A stretch of DNA of 64,000 nucleotides from Neorhizobium galegae bv. orientalis str. HAMBI 540 (GCF_000731315.1 NZ_HG938353.1:3224001-3288000); one strand, 5' to 3'. Positions 24,420 through 34,133 are shown, counted from the first letter of the stretch. The notes: generated by a model not told the origin, from the sequence alone. Numbers and translations are program-made.

Positions 24420-25814
24420 TCAGGCGGCCGGCGGCTCCGGCCAGGCCGAAATGCCCCCGGTCCATTGCTCGAAGGCCCTGGAGAGTTTCAGCACCAGCAG
24501 GTCGTCATAGCGCGGGCCGACGATCTGCAGGCCTATCGGCATGCCGGTTTTCGAAAAGCCGCAATTGATCGACGAGGCCGGTTGTTCCGACATGTTCCAC
24601 GGCACGGTGAAACCGATATGTTCGAAGGGCAAAGCCGGATCATTGGTGGGCGAGGCCCACTCCGCCGGATAGGAGACGATCGGATTGGTCGGCGAGATCA
24701 CCGCGTCGACGGTCGTGAACAGCCGTCCACAGGCCTTGCGCATCTCGATCGTCTGGTTAAAGCCGCGCACCGCTTCGATACCGGAAATGTAAGTGCCGCC
24801 TTCCGCCCATTGGTAGATATAGGGCAGGATCAGCGCCCGGCGCTCTTCCGGCATTTTCTCGATATCGCCCCAGAACCGCGAGCGCCAGAAACTGTCGAGC
24901 CCGTCGAGCATGATGCGGTTCATGACCGGTTCGACGGGAATGATGATCGCCCCAGCCTCCTCAAAGCGCTTGGCGGCGGCCACGACCGCATCGCGGACGT
25001 CGTCCTCGACTGCAAGGCCGATGCCGGCATCGAGCATCAGGCCGATCTTCATCCCCTTCACGTCGATATCGAAATTAAGCCAGTCGAAATCGTTGGGCGG
25101 CAGCGAGGTGCCGTCACGCCAGTCCGGACGCGACAGCGTCGCCATGGAAAAGGCCGCATCTTCGACCGTGCGGGTCATCGGCCCCGCGCAACGGCCGACA
25201 TAATAGGGATCGACCGGGATACGGCCCTGGCTCGGCTTAAAACCGAACAGCCCCGTCCAGCCTGCCGGCAGGCGCACAGAGCCGCCGATATCCGTGCCGA
25301 TATGCAACGGGCCAAAACCGGCGGCGCCGGCGGCCGCCGCGCCGGCGCTCGATCCGCCGGGGTTCTGGGTCAGATCCCAAGGATTGCGGCTGAGGTGATG
25401 GAAGCTCGACAGGCCAGACGAGAGCATGCCGTAATCCGGGCACGTGGTCTTGGCAAAGATCACTGCGCCATCTTCGCGGCAGCGCGCGGCGATCGGTGCG
25501 TCTTCGGCGGCAGGCACCAGTTCGACGGCCGCCGTGCCGAGCGGCACCGGCTGCCCCTTGGTGGCGATCAACTCCTTCAGCGTCACCGGAATGCCGTCGA
25601 GCGGCCCAAACGTCGCGCCCTTCATCCAGCGATCGGTGGAGGCTGCGGCCTGCGCCCGGGCGCTCTCGGGATCGTAGAGATAGAGCGCCTGCACATGCGG
25701 CTCGAAGGCGGCGACGCGATCCTCGACCGCCAGCCAGTATTCCGAGGGCGAGAGCTTCCTGGCCGAATAAAGGTCGAGCAGCTTGCGGATCGTCAATTTC
25801 AAGAGGTCATTCAT
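24420..25814 (-). CDS. Amidase-signature family hydrolase
   Basis: Cytosolic amidase of 464 aa. The Ser-cisSer-Lys triad is visible: lysine in VTLKELI, the glycine/serine loop NPGGSSAGAAAA, and the nucleophile in GTDIGGSVRLPAG. The C-terminal stretch CGFSKTGMPIGLQIVGP is standard. It is the last gene of an ABC-importer operon, 21 nt after a DppC-type permease, so it probably hydrolyses the imported amide. The substrate is not deducible. Confidence 0.88.
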   Translation of the reverse strand: MNDLLKLTIRKLLDLYSARKLSPSEYWLAVEDRVAAFEPHVQALYLYDPESARAQAAASTDRWMKGATFGPLDGIPVTLKELIATKGQPVPLGTAAVELVPAAEDAPIAARCREDGAVIFAKTTCPDYGMLSSGLSSFHHLSRNPWDLTQNPGGSSAGAAAAGAAGFGPLHIGTDIGGSVRLPAGWTGLFGFKPSQGRIPVDPYYVGRCAGPMTRTVEDAAFSMATLSRPDWRDGTSLPPNDFDWLNFDIDVKGMKIGLMLDAGIGLAVEDDVRDAVVAAAKRFEEAGAIIIPVEPVMNRIMLDGLDSFWRSRFWGDIEKMPEERRALILPYIYQWAEGGTYISGIEAVRGFNQTIEMRKACGRLFTTVDAVISPTNPIVSYPAEWASPTNDPALPFEHIGFTVPWNMSEQPASSINCGFSKTGMPIGLQIVGPRYDDLLVLKLSRAFEQWTGGISAWPEPPAA

Positions 25815-25835
25815 GGCAATATCTTCGTTTCGAAA

Positions 25836-26654
25836 TCAGGAATTGTCGCGGGGATCGAGAAGGTCTCGCAGGCCGTCGCCGAGCATGTTGAGGCCAAGCA
25901 CGGCGAGCGCGATCGCCAGCCCCGGCATCAGCGCCAGCCAGGGCGCCTGGCCGAGAAAAGTCTGCGCATCGGCCAGCATCCGCCCCCAGGTGGGCGTTGG
26001 CGGCGGCATGCCGAGGCCGAGGAACGAGAGGCCTGCCTCGGTGAGGATCGCGAGGCCGAGCTGGATCGTCACCTGCACGATGATCTGGTTGGCGATGTTC
26101 GGCAGCACATGCACGAGTGTGATTTTGCTTTTCGGCCGGCCCATGCTGACGGCGGCGGTAACATAATCCCGCGTCCATACCTGCAGGGCAGCGCCGAGCG
26201 CGAGCCGCGCAAAAACCGGCACCATGAACACGCCGATGGCGAAGATCGCCGTGAACCGGCCCGATCCGATGAAGGCGCCGAGCATCATCGCCGAGAGGAT
26301 TGGGGGAACGGCGAAGACGATGTCGCAGCCGCGCATGACGACGAGTTCCAGCCAGCCTCGCCGCATGGCGACGACGACGCCGACCGCGGTGCCGACGCTT
26401 GCGCCAAGAAGTACGGCAAGGATGGAGGTCGACAGCGAGTTCCAGGCGCCAACCATCAGCATCGAGGCAACGTCGCGGCCGAACTGGTCGGTGCCGAGAA
26501 GGCCGAAATCGAGCGGGGCCTTGAGTTTGTGGACGATGTTCATCTTGGTGGGCAGAAACGGCGTCCAGACGAGCGACAGCAGCGCCACGGCAAACAACGC
26601 GAGCGTGATGACGAGCCCGATGAGAAAGACGGGGCGGCGAAGGACCTTGATCAT
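25836..26654 (-). CDS. Dipeptide-type ABC importer permease (DppC-like), system B
   Basis: Permease of 272 aa with the DppC motif LLGTDQFGRDV and the coupling loop ARLALGAALQVWTRDYVTAAVSMG. Five to six membrane helices. It overlaps the preceding permease by 4 bp (ATGA). System B contains a binding protein, two permeases and the amidase but no ATPase gene of its own. Confidence 0.9.
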   Translation of the reverse strand: MIKVLRRPVFLIGLVITLALFAVALLSLVWTPFLPTKMNIVHKLKAPLDFGLLGTDQFGRDVASMLMVGAWNSLSTSILAVLLGASVGTAVGVVVAMRRGWLELVVMRGCDIVFAVPPILSAMMLGAFIGSGRFTAIFAIGVFMVPVFARLALGAALQVWTRDYVTAAVSMGRPKSKITLVHVLPNIANQIIVQVTIQLGLAILTEAGLSFLGLGMPPPTPTWGRMLADAQTFLGQAPWLALMPGLAIALAVLGLNMLGDGLRDLLDPRDNS

Positions 26655-27601
26655 TGGGCGCCGGCCCTCAGACGCGGATCGACCACCAGATAGGCAAGAT
26701 CCACCAGGAAATTCATCAGGATCACCAGGGCAGAGAAGAACAGCACGACATCCTGCATGACGATGATGTCGCGCTGGGAGAGTGCCTGATAGGCAAGCCG
26801 CCCGAGGCCCGGCAGGTTGAAGACGTTCTCGACCAGCACCGCACCGGCGATCAGGAAGGTGAATTGCAGGCCGAGCATGGTGAACACCGGCACCAGCGCA
26901 TTCGGCACCGCATGCCGCCAGATGGCGACGCCCTCGCTCAGGCCCTTGGCGCGGGCGGTGCGCACAAAGTCCTCATTCATCACCTCCAGCACCGCAGCCC
27001 GCGCCACCCGCGTCAGCACGCCGGCCTGCGGCAGGGCGAGCGCCACGGCCGGCAGGAGGAGCGCCTTGAGGCCGGCAAGAAACCCTGCGTCCCAGCCGGG
27101 AAATCCGCCCGCCGGCATCCAGCCAAGCATGGTGGAAAACAGGATGATCAGCAGCAGCCCGACCCAGAAGGCCGGCACCGCAATGCTGATATAGGAGAAC
27201 AGGCCGGCGACGAAATCGAAGAGCCCGTTGTGCTTGCGCGCCGCCTGAACGCCGAGAGGAATGGCAATCGCCACCGACAGAAAGATCGCAATCAACGCCA
27301 GCGGCAAGGTGACGATGAGCCGCTCGCCAATCAGCCCCGCGACCGGCACGCCATAGGTATAGGACTGCCCGAGATCGACCCGGAAGACCCCGGCGAGCCA
27401 GGCGAGGTAACGCACGGGGAGCGGCTGGTCGAGACCCAATTGTTTCTGGAGTGCGGCAAGCGTTTCCGGGCTCGCCGAGGTGCCGAGCATGATCGCCGCC
27501 GGATCGCCGGGCAGCAGGTCCATGACGGTGAAGATCAGCAGCGAGACGATGAGCAGCGTCACGGCAAGGCTCAAGGTTCGGCGAATGAGGATGGAGATCA
27601 T
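26651..27601 (-). CDS. Dipeptide-type ABC importer permease (DppB-like), system B
   Basis: Permease of 316 aa with the typical N-terminus MISILIRRTLSLAVTLLIVS and the coupling loop ARAKGLSEGVAIWRHAVPNA. It has about six membrane helices. A 220-bp gap with a palindromic repeat separates it from the binding-protein gene, so binding-protein and permease levels may differ. Confidence 0.9.
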   Translation of the reverse strand: MISILIRRTLSLAVTLLIVSLLIFTVMDLLPGDPAAIMLGTSASPETLAALQKQLGLDQPLPVRYLAWLAGVFRVDLGQSYTYGVPVAGLIGERLIVTLPLALIAIFLSVAIAIPLGVQAARKHNGLFDFVAGLFSYISIAVPAFWVGLLLIILFSTMLGWMPAGGFPGWDAGFLAGLKALLLPAVALALPQAGVLTRVARAAVLEVMNEDFVRTARAKGLSEGVAIWRHAVPNALVPVFTMLGLQFTFLIAGAVLVENVFNLPGLGRLAYQALSQRDIIVMQDVVLFFSALVILMNFLVDLAYLVVDPRLRAGAQ

Positions 27602-27638
27602 GAGTGAGGCTCCATGCCGGTGCCGCAGGCTCCCGCTG

Positions 27639-27778
27639 ATCTCCCCCCTTGAGGGCGAGATGTCACCAAAGGTGACGGAGGGGGGTAGCGACGGTGCGGC
27701 AAACCCAATGGCTCAAGAATATGCCAGGAGGTTACCCCCCTTTGCCCTGCCGGGCATCTCCCCCTCAAGGGGGGAGAT
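27639..27778. repeat. Rhizobial-type palindromic intergenic repeat
   Basis: A 140-bp element bounded by perfect 17-bp inverted repeats, ATCTCCCCCCTTGAGGG (27639-27655) and its complement (27762-27778). An internal hairpin GTCACC-AAA-GGTGAC sits at 27662-27676. The C-rich stretches and GCCGGGCATCTCCCCC resemble the short mosaic palindromes scattered through rhizobial genomes. It separates binding-protein and permease genes of system B. Confidence 0.7.
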
Positions 27779-27821
27779 CGGTCTGCCGCAAGCGCGCCAC
27801 TCCAATTCATCGCGTGAAACT

Positions 27822-29351
27822 TCACTCTACCCAATGAACATCCGTCAGGACGTTCGAAGGGATCGGTTCGTTTTCCCACAGACCCTTCACCTTGCCGTCC
27901 CAGACGCCGAGCTTCGGCATGACGAACAGGAAGAGCGCCGGCACGTCGTTGGCGAGGATGGTCTGTGCCTCGCCGTAGAGCTTTTCCTGTCCGGCGGCAT
28001 CGGAGGTCATCTCGACCTTTTTCAGCACGTCGTTGAAGGCAGGGTTCTTGTAGTTGAAGTAGTAGGGATCGCGGGAATAGATGTCGATGTCCATCGGCTC
28101 CGCATGGGCGACGATGGTCATGTCGTAATCGGCGGCCTTCAACACGTCGGCCACCCATTTCGCCGGGAATTCGGTGGTCTCGATGTTCATCGTCACGCCG
28201 ATTTCCGCAAACATCGCCTGCAGCACCTGCGAGGTGCGCTGCGCATAGGCCATCTGCGGCGCCTTGATGGTGAAGGTGAAGCCGTTCGGGAAGCCGGCCT
28301 CGGCCAGCAGCGCCTTCGCCTTGGCGGCATCATAGGGATAGACGCCGGTCAGGTCCTTGTAGCCGCGGTCGTTCGGCGTGTAGTGGCTGCCGATCGGCGT
28401 GCCGAAACCGGACCAGGCGCCTTCGACGACGGTAGCGCGGTCGACCGCCATCATCAGCGCCTGACGCACCTTCTTGTCGCTGAACGGCTTGCGGGTGTTG
28501 TTCATGCCCGCGACGACCTTGAGCTCGGTATTGCCGATGACGGTCGTCAGCCGCTTGTCGCCCTCGAAGGACTTGATCAGTTCGGGCGCACCGAATTCCG
28601 GGAAGGCATCGACGTCGCCGGCCTTCAGCGCCGCGGCCTGGGCCTGCGGATCGCTGATGAAACGGAAGGCCGCGGTATCGAGCTTCAGCGAGACGGCCTT
28701 GTTCCAGTAGTCGGCATTCCTGGCGAGATCGACCTTGGAACCCTTCGACCAGCTGACAAACTTGAACGGGCCGGTGCCGATCGGGGTGGTCTTGTTGTCG
28801 GCGGCCGACTTCGGCTCGACGATGCTGGAAGACGGCCAGCCGAGCCAATAAAGCAGGCTGCCGGCCGGCTGCTTGAGCTTCAGGACCAGCGTTGAAGCAT
28901 CCGGCGTCTCGACCGTGTCGATCGAGGCGAAATACCGCTTCTGCGGGTTGATCGAGTCCGCACCGCGGGCGCGATCGATCGAGAACTTGGCAACCGAACT
29001 GTCGAAGGCGACGCCGTTATGGAACTTGACGCCCTGGCGGAGCTTGAACGTGTAGGTCAGGCCATCCGGCGAGATCTGCCAGCTTTCGGCAAGCTGCGGC
29101 TTGATCTTGCCGTCCTTGTCGATGGTCGTCAGCCCTTCGAAGATGTTCTGCCAGGTCACCTGGCCGATCGCGACAGGTGCGGCGACCGTCGGGTCGAGCC
29201 CGGCCGGCTCGATCGCCATGCCGACTGTGATCGCGGTCTTCGCCGCCGCCTCGGCACTTGTCTGGCCCAAAAGCAGGCCCGCGCTGATCGCAAGGCCAAA
29301 AGCTGCACTCTTCAATGTAGTAGCAGAGCCCAGAAACGTCATCCTGCCCAT
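27822..29351 (-). CDS. Dipeptide-type ABC importer substrate-binding protein, system B
   Basis: Family 5 periplasmic binding protein of 509 aa. A signal peptide ends at about residue 35 (SAGLLLGQTSAEAAA). Family signatures are LAESWQISPDGLTYTFKLRQGVKFHNG and TTPIGTGPFKFVSW. ATG 29351 follows a GGGG stretch; ATG 29342 is a possible alternative. It is the first gene of system B after the LysR gene. Confidence 0.9.
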   Translation of the reverse strand: MGRMTFLGSATTLKSAAFGLAISAGLLLGQTSAEAAAKTAITVGMAIEPAGLDPTVAAPVAIGQVTWQNIFEGLTTIDKDGKIKPQLAESWQISPDGLTYTFKLRQGVKFHNGVAFDSSVAKFSIDRARGADSINPQKRYFASIDTVETPDASTLVLKLKQPAGSLLYWLGWPSSSIVEPKSAADNKTTPIGTGPFKFVSWSKGSKVDLARNADYWNKAVSLKLDTAAFRFISDPQAQAAALKAGDVDAFPEFGAPELIKSFEGDKRLTTVIGNTELKVVAGMNNTRKPFSDKKVRQALMMAVDRATVVEGAWSGFGTPIGSHYTPNDRGYKDLTGVYPYDAAKAKALLAEAGFPNGFTFTIKAPQMAYAQRTSQVLQAMFAEIGVTMNIETTEFPAKWVADVLKAADYDMTIVAHAEPMDIDIYSRDPYYFNYKNPAFNDVLKKVEMTSDAAGQEKLYGEAQTILANDVPALFLFVMPKLGVWDGKVKGLWENEPIPSNVLTDVHWVE

Positions 29352-29495
29352 CCGTCATCCCCTTTTTTGGAACGAGACCCGCCTGATCGGCACCTGCGGG
29401 ATCGTCGATTGCCAAAAGTGTGTCATTTCGCAGGTGCACACACAATGCAGAATTTTGTGTTCTCCGTGTAGCCAAAAACGCTACACAGGACGCAA

Positions 29496-30425
29496 TTAGG
29501 CGCTTGCTCTTTTAGGGGCCGATTTGCGCGCATCGGCGCCGCGCATGAAGCGCTCGATGAAATCGACGAGCTTACCCGCCGCGAACGAGAGCTGGCGGTC
29601 CGGCGCGACGCAGAGATCGATCGGCGTGCGCACCTCCTTGCCGGCGGCGATCGGCACCGCCGCAAGCTGGCCGGCGTCGATTTCGCGCTGCACCGCGAGC
29701 GCCGGCAACAGCGTAACCGCTGCGCGGCGCAGAACCAGTTCCTTCAGCATTTCCAGGGAACCGGTGACGAAGACCGGATCGAGCTCCAGCCCGTCCTTGG
29801 CGAACAGTTCCTCGAAGGCCTGACGCGCGCCGAAATTCTTGTCGGGAAGAGCAAGCGGCATGTGGACGAGATCGCGCAATGTCAGTTCCCTGGCACCGGC
29901 GGACGGATGGTCGGCGGCCATGATGACGTCATAGGTGATCTCGGAGCGCAGCCGCACCTTCACCCCGGATATCTTTGGTGCAAACAGCGTCACCACCAGA
30001 TCGGCCTCGGCGCCGGCGAGCGCCTCGACCGCCTCGCGCGCGCTGGTGATCGCCACCTCGAACCGCAGCTTCGGATAACGCAGGCTGAATTCCGCAAGCA
30101 CCGGCGCGATCAGGTTGGCGACCGTCGCGCCGTTGGCATAGATCACCACCTTGCCACGCTGCAGGCCCTGGAGATCGTCGATCAGCTGGTGGACATGTTC
30201 GAGCTCGCGCAACGTCCGCCCTGCCCGCGCCGCCAACAGTTCGCCGGCGGCAGTCAGCTTGATGCCACGATTGCTGCGCTCGACGAGCGGCGTTCCGAAA
30301 TAGTGTTCGAGGTTCTCGATCTGGCGGGAGACGGCGGTGGCCGCCACATTCAAGTTCTCGGCCGCCGCCCGCATCGAATTGGTGCGGACCAGTTCGTCGA
30401 AATACATGAGGGCCCGAAGCTGCAT
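29496..30425 (-). CDS. LysR-family transcription regulator
   Basis: Regulator of 309 aa. The winged helix-turn-helix is at about residues 1-60 (MRAAAENLNVAATAVSRQIENLEHYFGTPLVERSNRG), followed by a two-lobed co-inducer domain. It sits between importer systems C (upstream) and B (downstream), all on the minus strand. It starts 84 bp after the last gene of C and ends 144 bp before the binding-protein gene of B. It most likely controls B, possibly both. Confidence 0.88.
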   Translation of the reverse strand: MQLRALMYFDELVRTNSMRAAAENLNVAATAVSRQIENLEHYFGTPLVERSNRGIKLTAAGELLAARAGRTLRELEHVHQLIDDLQGLQRGKVVIYANGATVANLIAPVLAEFSLRYPKLRFEVAITSAREAVEALAGAEADLVVTLFAPKISGVKVRLRSEITYDVIMAADHPSAGARELTLRDLVHMPLALPDKNFGARQAFEELFAKDGLELDPVFVTGSLEMLKELVLRRAAVTLLPALAVQREIDAGQLAAVPIAAGKEVRTPIDLCVAPDRQLSFAAGKLVDFIERFMRGADARKSAPKRASA

Positions 30426-30509
30426 GCGAAAGCGATCCTGCGCAAAGCATGTCGCCCGAAAATGGAAGCAGATCCGGGACGCGACATGCGCAAAAATAGA
30501 CGGCGCCCG

Positions 30510-31259
30510 TCAGCCGCGGCGGAAGCCTTCGCTGGCGACGAGCAGTTGGCGGGTATAATCAGCTGAAAACTCGCGGTTTTCCAGCGCTTTCCGCGGCACC
30601 GTCTCGACCACCTTGCCGTTTTTCATCACAGCCAGCCGCTCGCACATATGGCTGATGACCCCGAGATCGTGGCTTACCATCACGAACGTGAGGTTGCGGT
30701 CGCGGCGCGCCTGTTCGAGCAGATTGAGGATTTCCGCCTGGATCGACGCATCGAGAGCCGAGGTCGGCTCGTCGAGCAGGAGGATTTTCGGCTCCAAGAT
30801 CAGCGCCCGGGCGATCGCGATGCGCTGCCGCTGGCCGCCGGAAAGCTGATGCGAATAACGGAAGCGGAAGCCAGACCCGAGACCCACCTCGTCCAGCGCC
30901 CGGTTGATGCGCGTCTCGATATCGGTGAAACCGTGGATGACGAGCGGTTCCAGCAGCAGCCGGTCGACCGTCTGGCGCGGGTGCAGCGAACCATAGGGGT
31001 CTTGGAACACCATCTGGACGGTGCGGTAGAACTCCTTGTCACGCTTGCGGCCGGAATAGGGGCGGCCGTTGACGCTGAGCGTGCCCTGGTCGAACGACGC
31101 AAGACCCGAGACGGCACGCAAAAGGGTCGATTTGCCGGAACCGGATTCCCCGACGATGCCGAAGGATTCGCCCGTGCCTATATCGAAGTTGACATGATCG
31201 AGTGCCGCAAACTCATCGTATGTGACGACCATGTCGCGGATGGAGAGAGCCGATGTCAT
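30510..31259 (-). CDS. Dipeptide-type ABC importer ATPase (DppF-like), system C
   Basis: ATP-binding subunit of 249 aa. Walker A GESGSGKST is at about 37-45, signature LSGGQRQR, Walker B ILLLDEPTSALD, then the H-loop VSHDLG. It lacks the C-terminal peptide-class extension, making it slightly short. Start ATG 31259 overlaps the previous stop by ATGA, which decides against ATG 31268. It pairs with the ATPase encoded directly upstream. Confidence 0.88.
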   Translation of the reverse strand: MTSALSIRDMVVTYDEFAALDHVNFDIGTGESFGIVGESGSGKSTLLRAVSGLASFDQGTLSVNGRPYSGRKRDKEFYRTVQMVFQDPYGSLHPRQTVDRLLLEPLVIHGFTDIETRINRALDEVGLGSGFRFRYSHQLSGGQRQRIAIARALILEPKILLLDEPTSALDASIQAEILNLLEQARRDRNLTFVMVSHDLGVISHMCERLAVMKNGKVVETVPRKALENREFSADYTRQLLVASEGFRRG

Positions 31260-32101
31260 AGCGTCCACTCCGGCTTGCGGTCGAGGACGGGCAGCGGATG
31301 CCGGTCGGAACCGATGGTCGGCAGGCAGTTGAGCAGCCCGCGCGTATAGGGATGCTGCGCGTCGGCAAGATTGGCGGCCGGCAGTTCCTCGACGATCCGG
31401 CCGGCATACATGACGATGACGCGGTCGCAGAAGGAAGAGACGAGCCTGAGATCGTGGGAGATGAAGATCAGCCCCATGCCCCGGTCCGCCACCAGCTTGT
31501 CGAGGATATCCAGCACTTCGAGCTGCACGGTGACGTCGAGCGCCGAAGTCGGCTCGTCGGCGATCAGCAGTTCCGGGCCGCAGACCAGCATCATGGCGAT
31601 CATCGCCCGCTGGCCCATGCCGCCGGAAACCTCGTGCGGATAGAGCGAGAAGACCCGTTCAGGATCGCTGATCTGCACCGCCTCCAGCATGGCGAGCGCC
31701 CGCGCCTTGGCCTTCGAGGTCGAGATGTTCTCGTGCGTCCTCAATGTCTCGACGATCTGCCGGCCGATCGTCATCACCGGGTTCAGCGAATATTTGGGGT
31801 CCTGCAGGATCATCGCCACCTGCTTGCCGCGCAGATGTCGCCGCTCGCGGGCCGGCATGGTCAGGAGATCCCGGTCGCCGAGAGCCAGCTTTCGTGCGCT
31901 GATCCTGGCGTGACCGGGGGTCAGACCCATGATCGCGCGCCCGGTCTGCGACTTGCCGGAGCCGGATTCGCCGACGATGCCGAGCCGTTCGCGGCCGAGC
32001 GCAAAGGACACGCCGCGCACCGCCTGCACGTCGCCGGTGCGGGTCGGGAAGGTGACACGCAAATCCTCGACCGTCAGGAGTGGCTTGACTGGCACCGTCA
32101 T
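31256..32101 (-). CDS. Dipeptide-type ABC importer ATPase (DppD-like), system C
   Basis: ATP-binding subunit of 281 aa. Walker A GESGSGKS is at about 43-50, signature VSGGMGQR (slightly unusual G for R), Walker B LLIADEPTSALD. The C-terminal HPYTRGLLNCLP is the peptide-class motif. Start ATG 32101 overlaps the upstream permease stop by 4 bp; the longer open frame upstream is not protein-like. Confidence 0.9.
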   Translation of the reverse strand: MTVPVKPLLTVEDLRVTFPTRTGDVQAVRGVSFALGRERLGIVGESGSGKSQTGRAIMGLTPGHARISARKLALGDRDLLTMPARERRHLRGKQVAMILQDPKYSLNPVMTIGRQIVETLRTHENISTSKAKARALAMLEAVQISDPERVFSLYPHEVSGGMGQRAMIAMMLVCGPELLIADEPTSALDVTVQLEVLDILDKLVADRGMGLIFISHDLRLVSSFCDRVIVMYAGRIVEELPAANLADAQHPYTRGLLNCLPTIGSDRHPLPVLDRKPEWTL

Positions 32102-33030
32102 TGGCCTGCCTCCTTCGGATCGAGCGCATCGCGCAGGCCGTCGCCGAGCAGGTTGAAGCCGAGGCTGACGATCAGGATCGCAAACCCCGGCATGGCGGCG
32201 ACCCACCATTGATCGAGGATGAAGCGGCGGCCCGAGGCGATCATCGCGCCCCATTCGGGAAGCGGCGGCTGGGCGCCGAGACCGAGGAAGCCGAGGCCCG
32301 CGGCGGTAAGGATGATGCCGGCCATGTCGAGCGTGACGCGCACGATCAGCGACGAGACGCAGAGCGGCATGACGTGGCGCAGCACGATGCGGAAGGGCGA
32401 AGCGCCCATCAGCTTCACCGCCGAGATGAATTCCGAGTTGCGGAAGGTCATCGTTTCGGCCCGTGCGATACGGGCATAGGGCGGCCAGGAGGTGACGGCG
32501 ATGGCGAGGATGGCGTTCTCGATGCCGGGACCGAGGGCTGCGACCAGCGCCAGCGCCAGCACGAGTTTCGGGAAGGCGAGGAAAATGTCGGTGATCCGCA
32601 TCAGCACTGCATCGACCCAGCCGCCGGCATAACCGGAGACCGTGCCGACGATCAGCCCGATCGGGGCTGCGATGATCGCCACCAGCACGACGACCAGCAG
32701 CGTCAGCCGCGACCCGTAGATGAGGCGCGAGAGGATATCGCGGCCCTGATCGTCGGTGCCAAGCAGATAACCCGGCGAACCGAGCGGCAAGAGGCGGGAA
32801 TTGCGCAGGTCGCCGACAACGGGATTGTGCGGGGCCAGAACGCCCGCCAGTGCGGCAACAAATATAAGCACCAGGATGATGGCCAGCCCGACCAGCGCCA
32901 GCCGGTTTTCGGCAAACCGGCGCCAGACGATATACGCCCGGCCGAAACGCGCCTGCTTGCGCGATGTCGGCCGGTCGGAGAGCAGCCATTCGCGGCTATA
33001 GGGTTTGAGAGAGGTTTCGGCGGCACTCAT
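32098..33030 (-). CDS. Dipeptide-type ABC importer permease (DppC-like), system C
   Basis: Permease of 310 aa. The cytoplasmic N-terminus (WRRFAENRLALVGLAIILV) and LLGTDDQGRDILSRLIYGSR are DppC hallmarks. The coupling loop is ARIARAETMTFRNSEFISAVKLMG. It overlaps both neighbouring genes by 4 bp, so the whole B-C-D-F row is translationally coupled. Confidence 0.92.
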   Translation of the reverse strand: MSAAETSLKPYSREWLLSDRPTSRKQARFGRAYIVWRRFAENRLALVGLAIILVLIFVAALAGVLAPHNPVVGDLRNSRLLPLGSPGYLLGTDDQGRDILSRLIYGSRLTLLVVVLVAIIAAPIGLIVGTVSGYAGGWVDAVLMRITDIFLAFPKLVLALALVAALGPGIENAILAIAVTSWPPYARIARAETMTFRNSEFISAVKLMGASPFRIVLRHVMPLCVSSLIVRVTLDMAGIILTAAGLGFLGLGAQPPLPEWGAMIASGRRFILDQWWVAAMPGFAILIVSLGFNLLGDGLRDALDPKEAGQ

Positions 33031-34094
33031 CGGCTACGCGTCCTCGGGTCCAAAGTCCGATAGAGAAGATCGGAGAAGATGTTGATGCCGACGAAGACCG
33101 CCCCGATCACCAGCGTGCCGCCGAGCACCGCATTCATGTCGGCATTCTGCAGCGAGTTGGTGATGTAGAGGCCGAGCCCCGGCCATGAGAAGATGGTCTC
33201 GGTCAGCACCGAACCTTCGAGCAGGTTTGCGTAGGACAGCGCAATCACCGTCACCAGCGGCACCGCGGCGTTGCGCAGCGCGTGGAACCAGATGATCCGG
33301 GTTTCTGACAGACCCTTCGCCCGCGCCGCCACCACATATTCCTGGCTGAGTTCGTTCAGCATGAAAGAGCGGGTCATGCGGCTGATATAGGCGAGCGAGA
33401 AATAACCGAGCAATCCGCCCGGCAGCGCGATGTGCCGGAACAGGTCCCACATCACCTCCCACTGGCCCTGCATGGCGGCATCCAGAAGATAGAAGCCGGT
33501 CTGCGGCGAGAAGCTGTATTCGTAGACGATGTCAACGCGACCCGGGAAGGCGACCCATCGGAGCTGCGCGTAAAACAGCACCAGCGCCAGCAGCCCGAGC
33601 CAGAAGATCGGCACCGAATAGCCGATCAGGCCTATGACGCGGACGATCTGGTCGGCAATGCTGCCGCGCCGGACCGCCGCCAGCACCCCGAGCGGGACAC
33701 CGACGATCGAGCCGATCAACGTGCCGATCGTGGCGAGCTCCATGGTTGCCGGAAAGACGCGCCGGATATCCTCCAGAACGGGATTGCTGGTCAGCACCGA
33801 CGTGCCGAAATTGCCGGAAAGCGCCTGTTTCGCATAGATAAAGAACTGCTGGTAGATCGGCAGGTTCAGGCCGAGCTCGATCCGGGTTCGCTCATAGAGG
33901 TGCGCCGGCGCCCGGTCACCGACGATCGCCAGCACCGGGTCGATGGGGATGACCCGGCCGATGAAGAAAGTGACGACCAGCAGGCCGAATATGGTCGTGA
34001 CCACCGTCACCACGAAACGCAGGACGGAGGTCGCGAAGGACGATGCACGGCGCCGATTGCGCCGTGTCGCCACGGAGGTTTCAGGTAAGGTCAA
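33027..34094 (-). CDS. Dipeptide-type ABC importer permease (DppB-like), system C
   Basis: Permease of 355 aa, slightly long because of an arginine-rich N-terminal tail (MTLPETSVATRRNRRRASSF). The first helix is VVTVVTTIFGLLVVTFFIGRV and the coupling loop ARAKGLSETRIIWFHALRN. It starts 39 nt after the binding-protein gene. Confidence 0.9.
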   Translation of the reverse strand: MTLPETSVATRRNRRRASSFATSVLRFVVTVVTTIFGLLVVTFFIGRVIPIDPVLAIVGDRAPAHLYERTRIELGLNLPIYQQFFIYAKQALSGNFGTSVLTSNPVLEDIRRVFPATMELATIGTLIGSIVGVPLGVLAAVRRGSIADQIVRVIGLIGYSVPIFWLGLLALVLFYAQLRWVAFPGRVDIVYEYSFSPQTGFYLLDAAMQGQWEVMWDLFRHIALPGGLLGYFSLAYISRMTRSFMLNELSQEYVVAARAKGLSETRIIWFHALRNAAVPLVTVIALSYANLLEGSVLTETIFSWPGLGLYITNSLQNADMNAVLGGTLVIGAVFVGINIFSDLLYRTLDPRTRSR

Positions 34095-34133
34095 GGAATT
34101 TGCCTTTCGGACTCAGGGCCTGCAACCGGACCC

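Noticed and set aside
24381..26693. Long plus-strand open frame of 770 codons opposite the amidase and permease genes
   Set aside because: Arg/His/Glu-rich with no family features; the minus strand carries a clear amidase and a clear permease. It is a GC-driven antisense shadow.
32102..32989. N-terminal extension of the DppD-like ATPase
   Set aside because: Arg/Ala-rich out-of-frame reading of the DppC permease gene; true start is ATG 32101 with 4-bp overlap.
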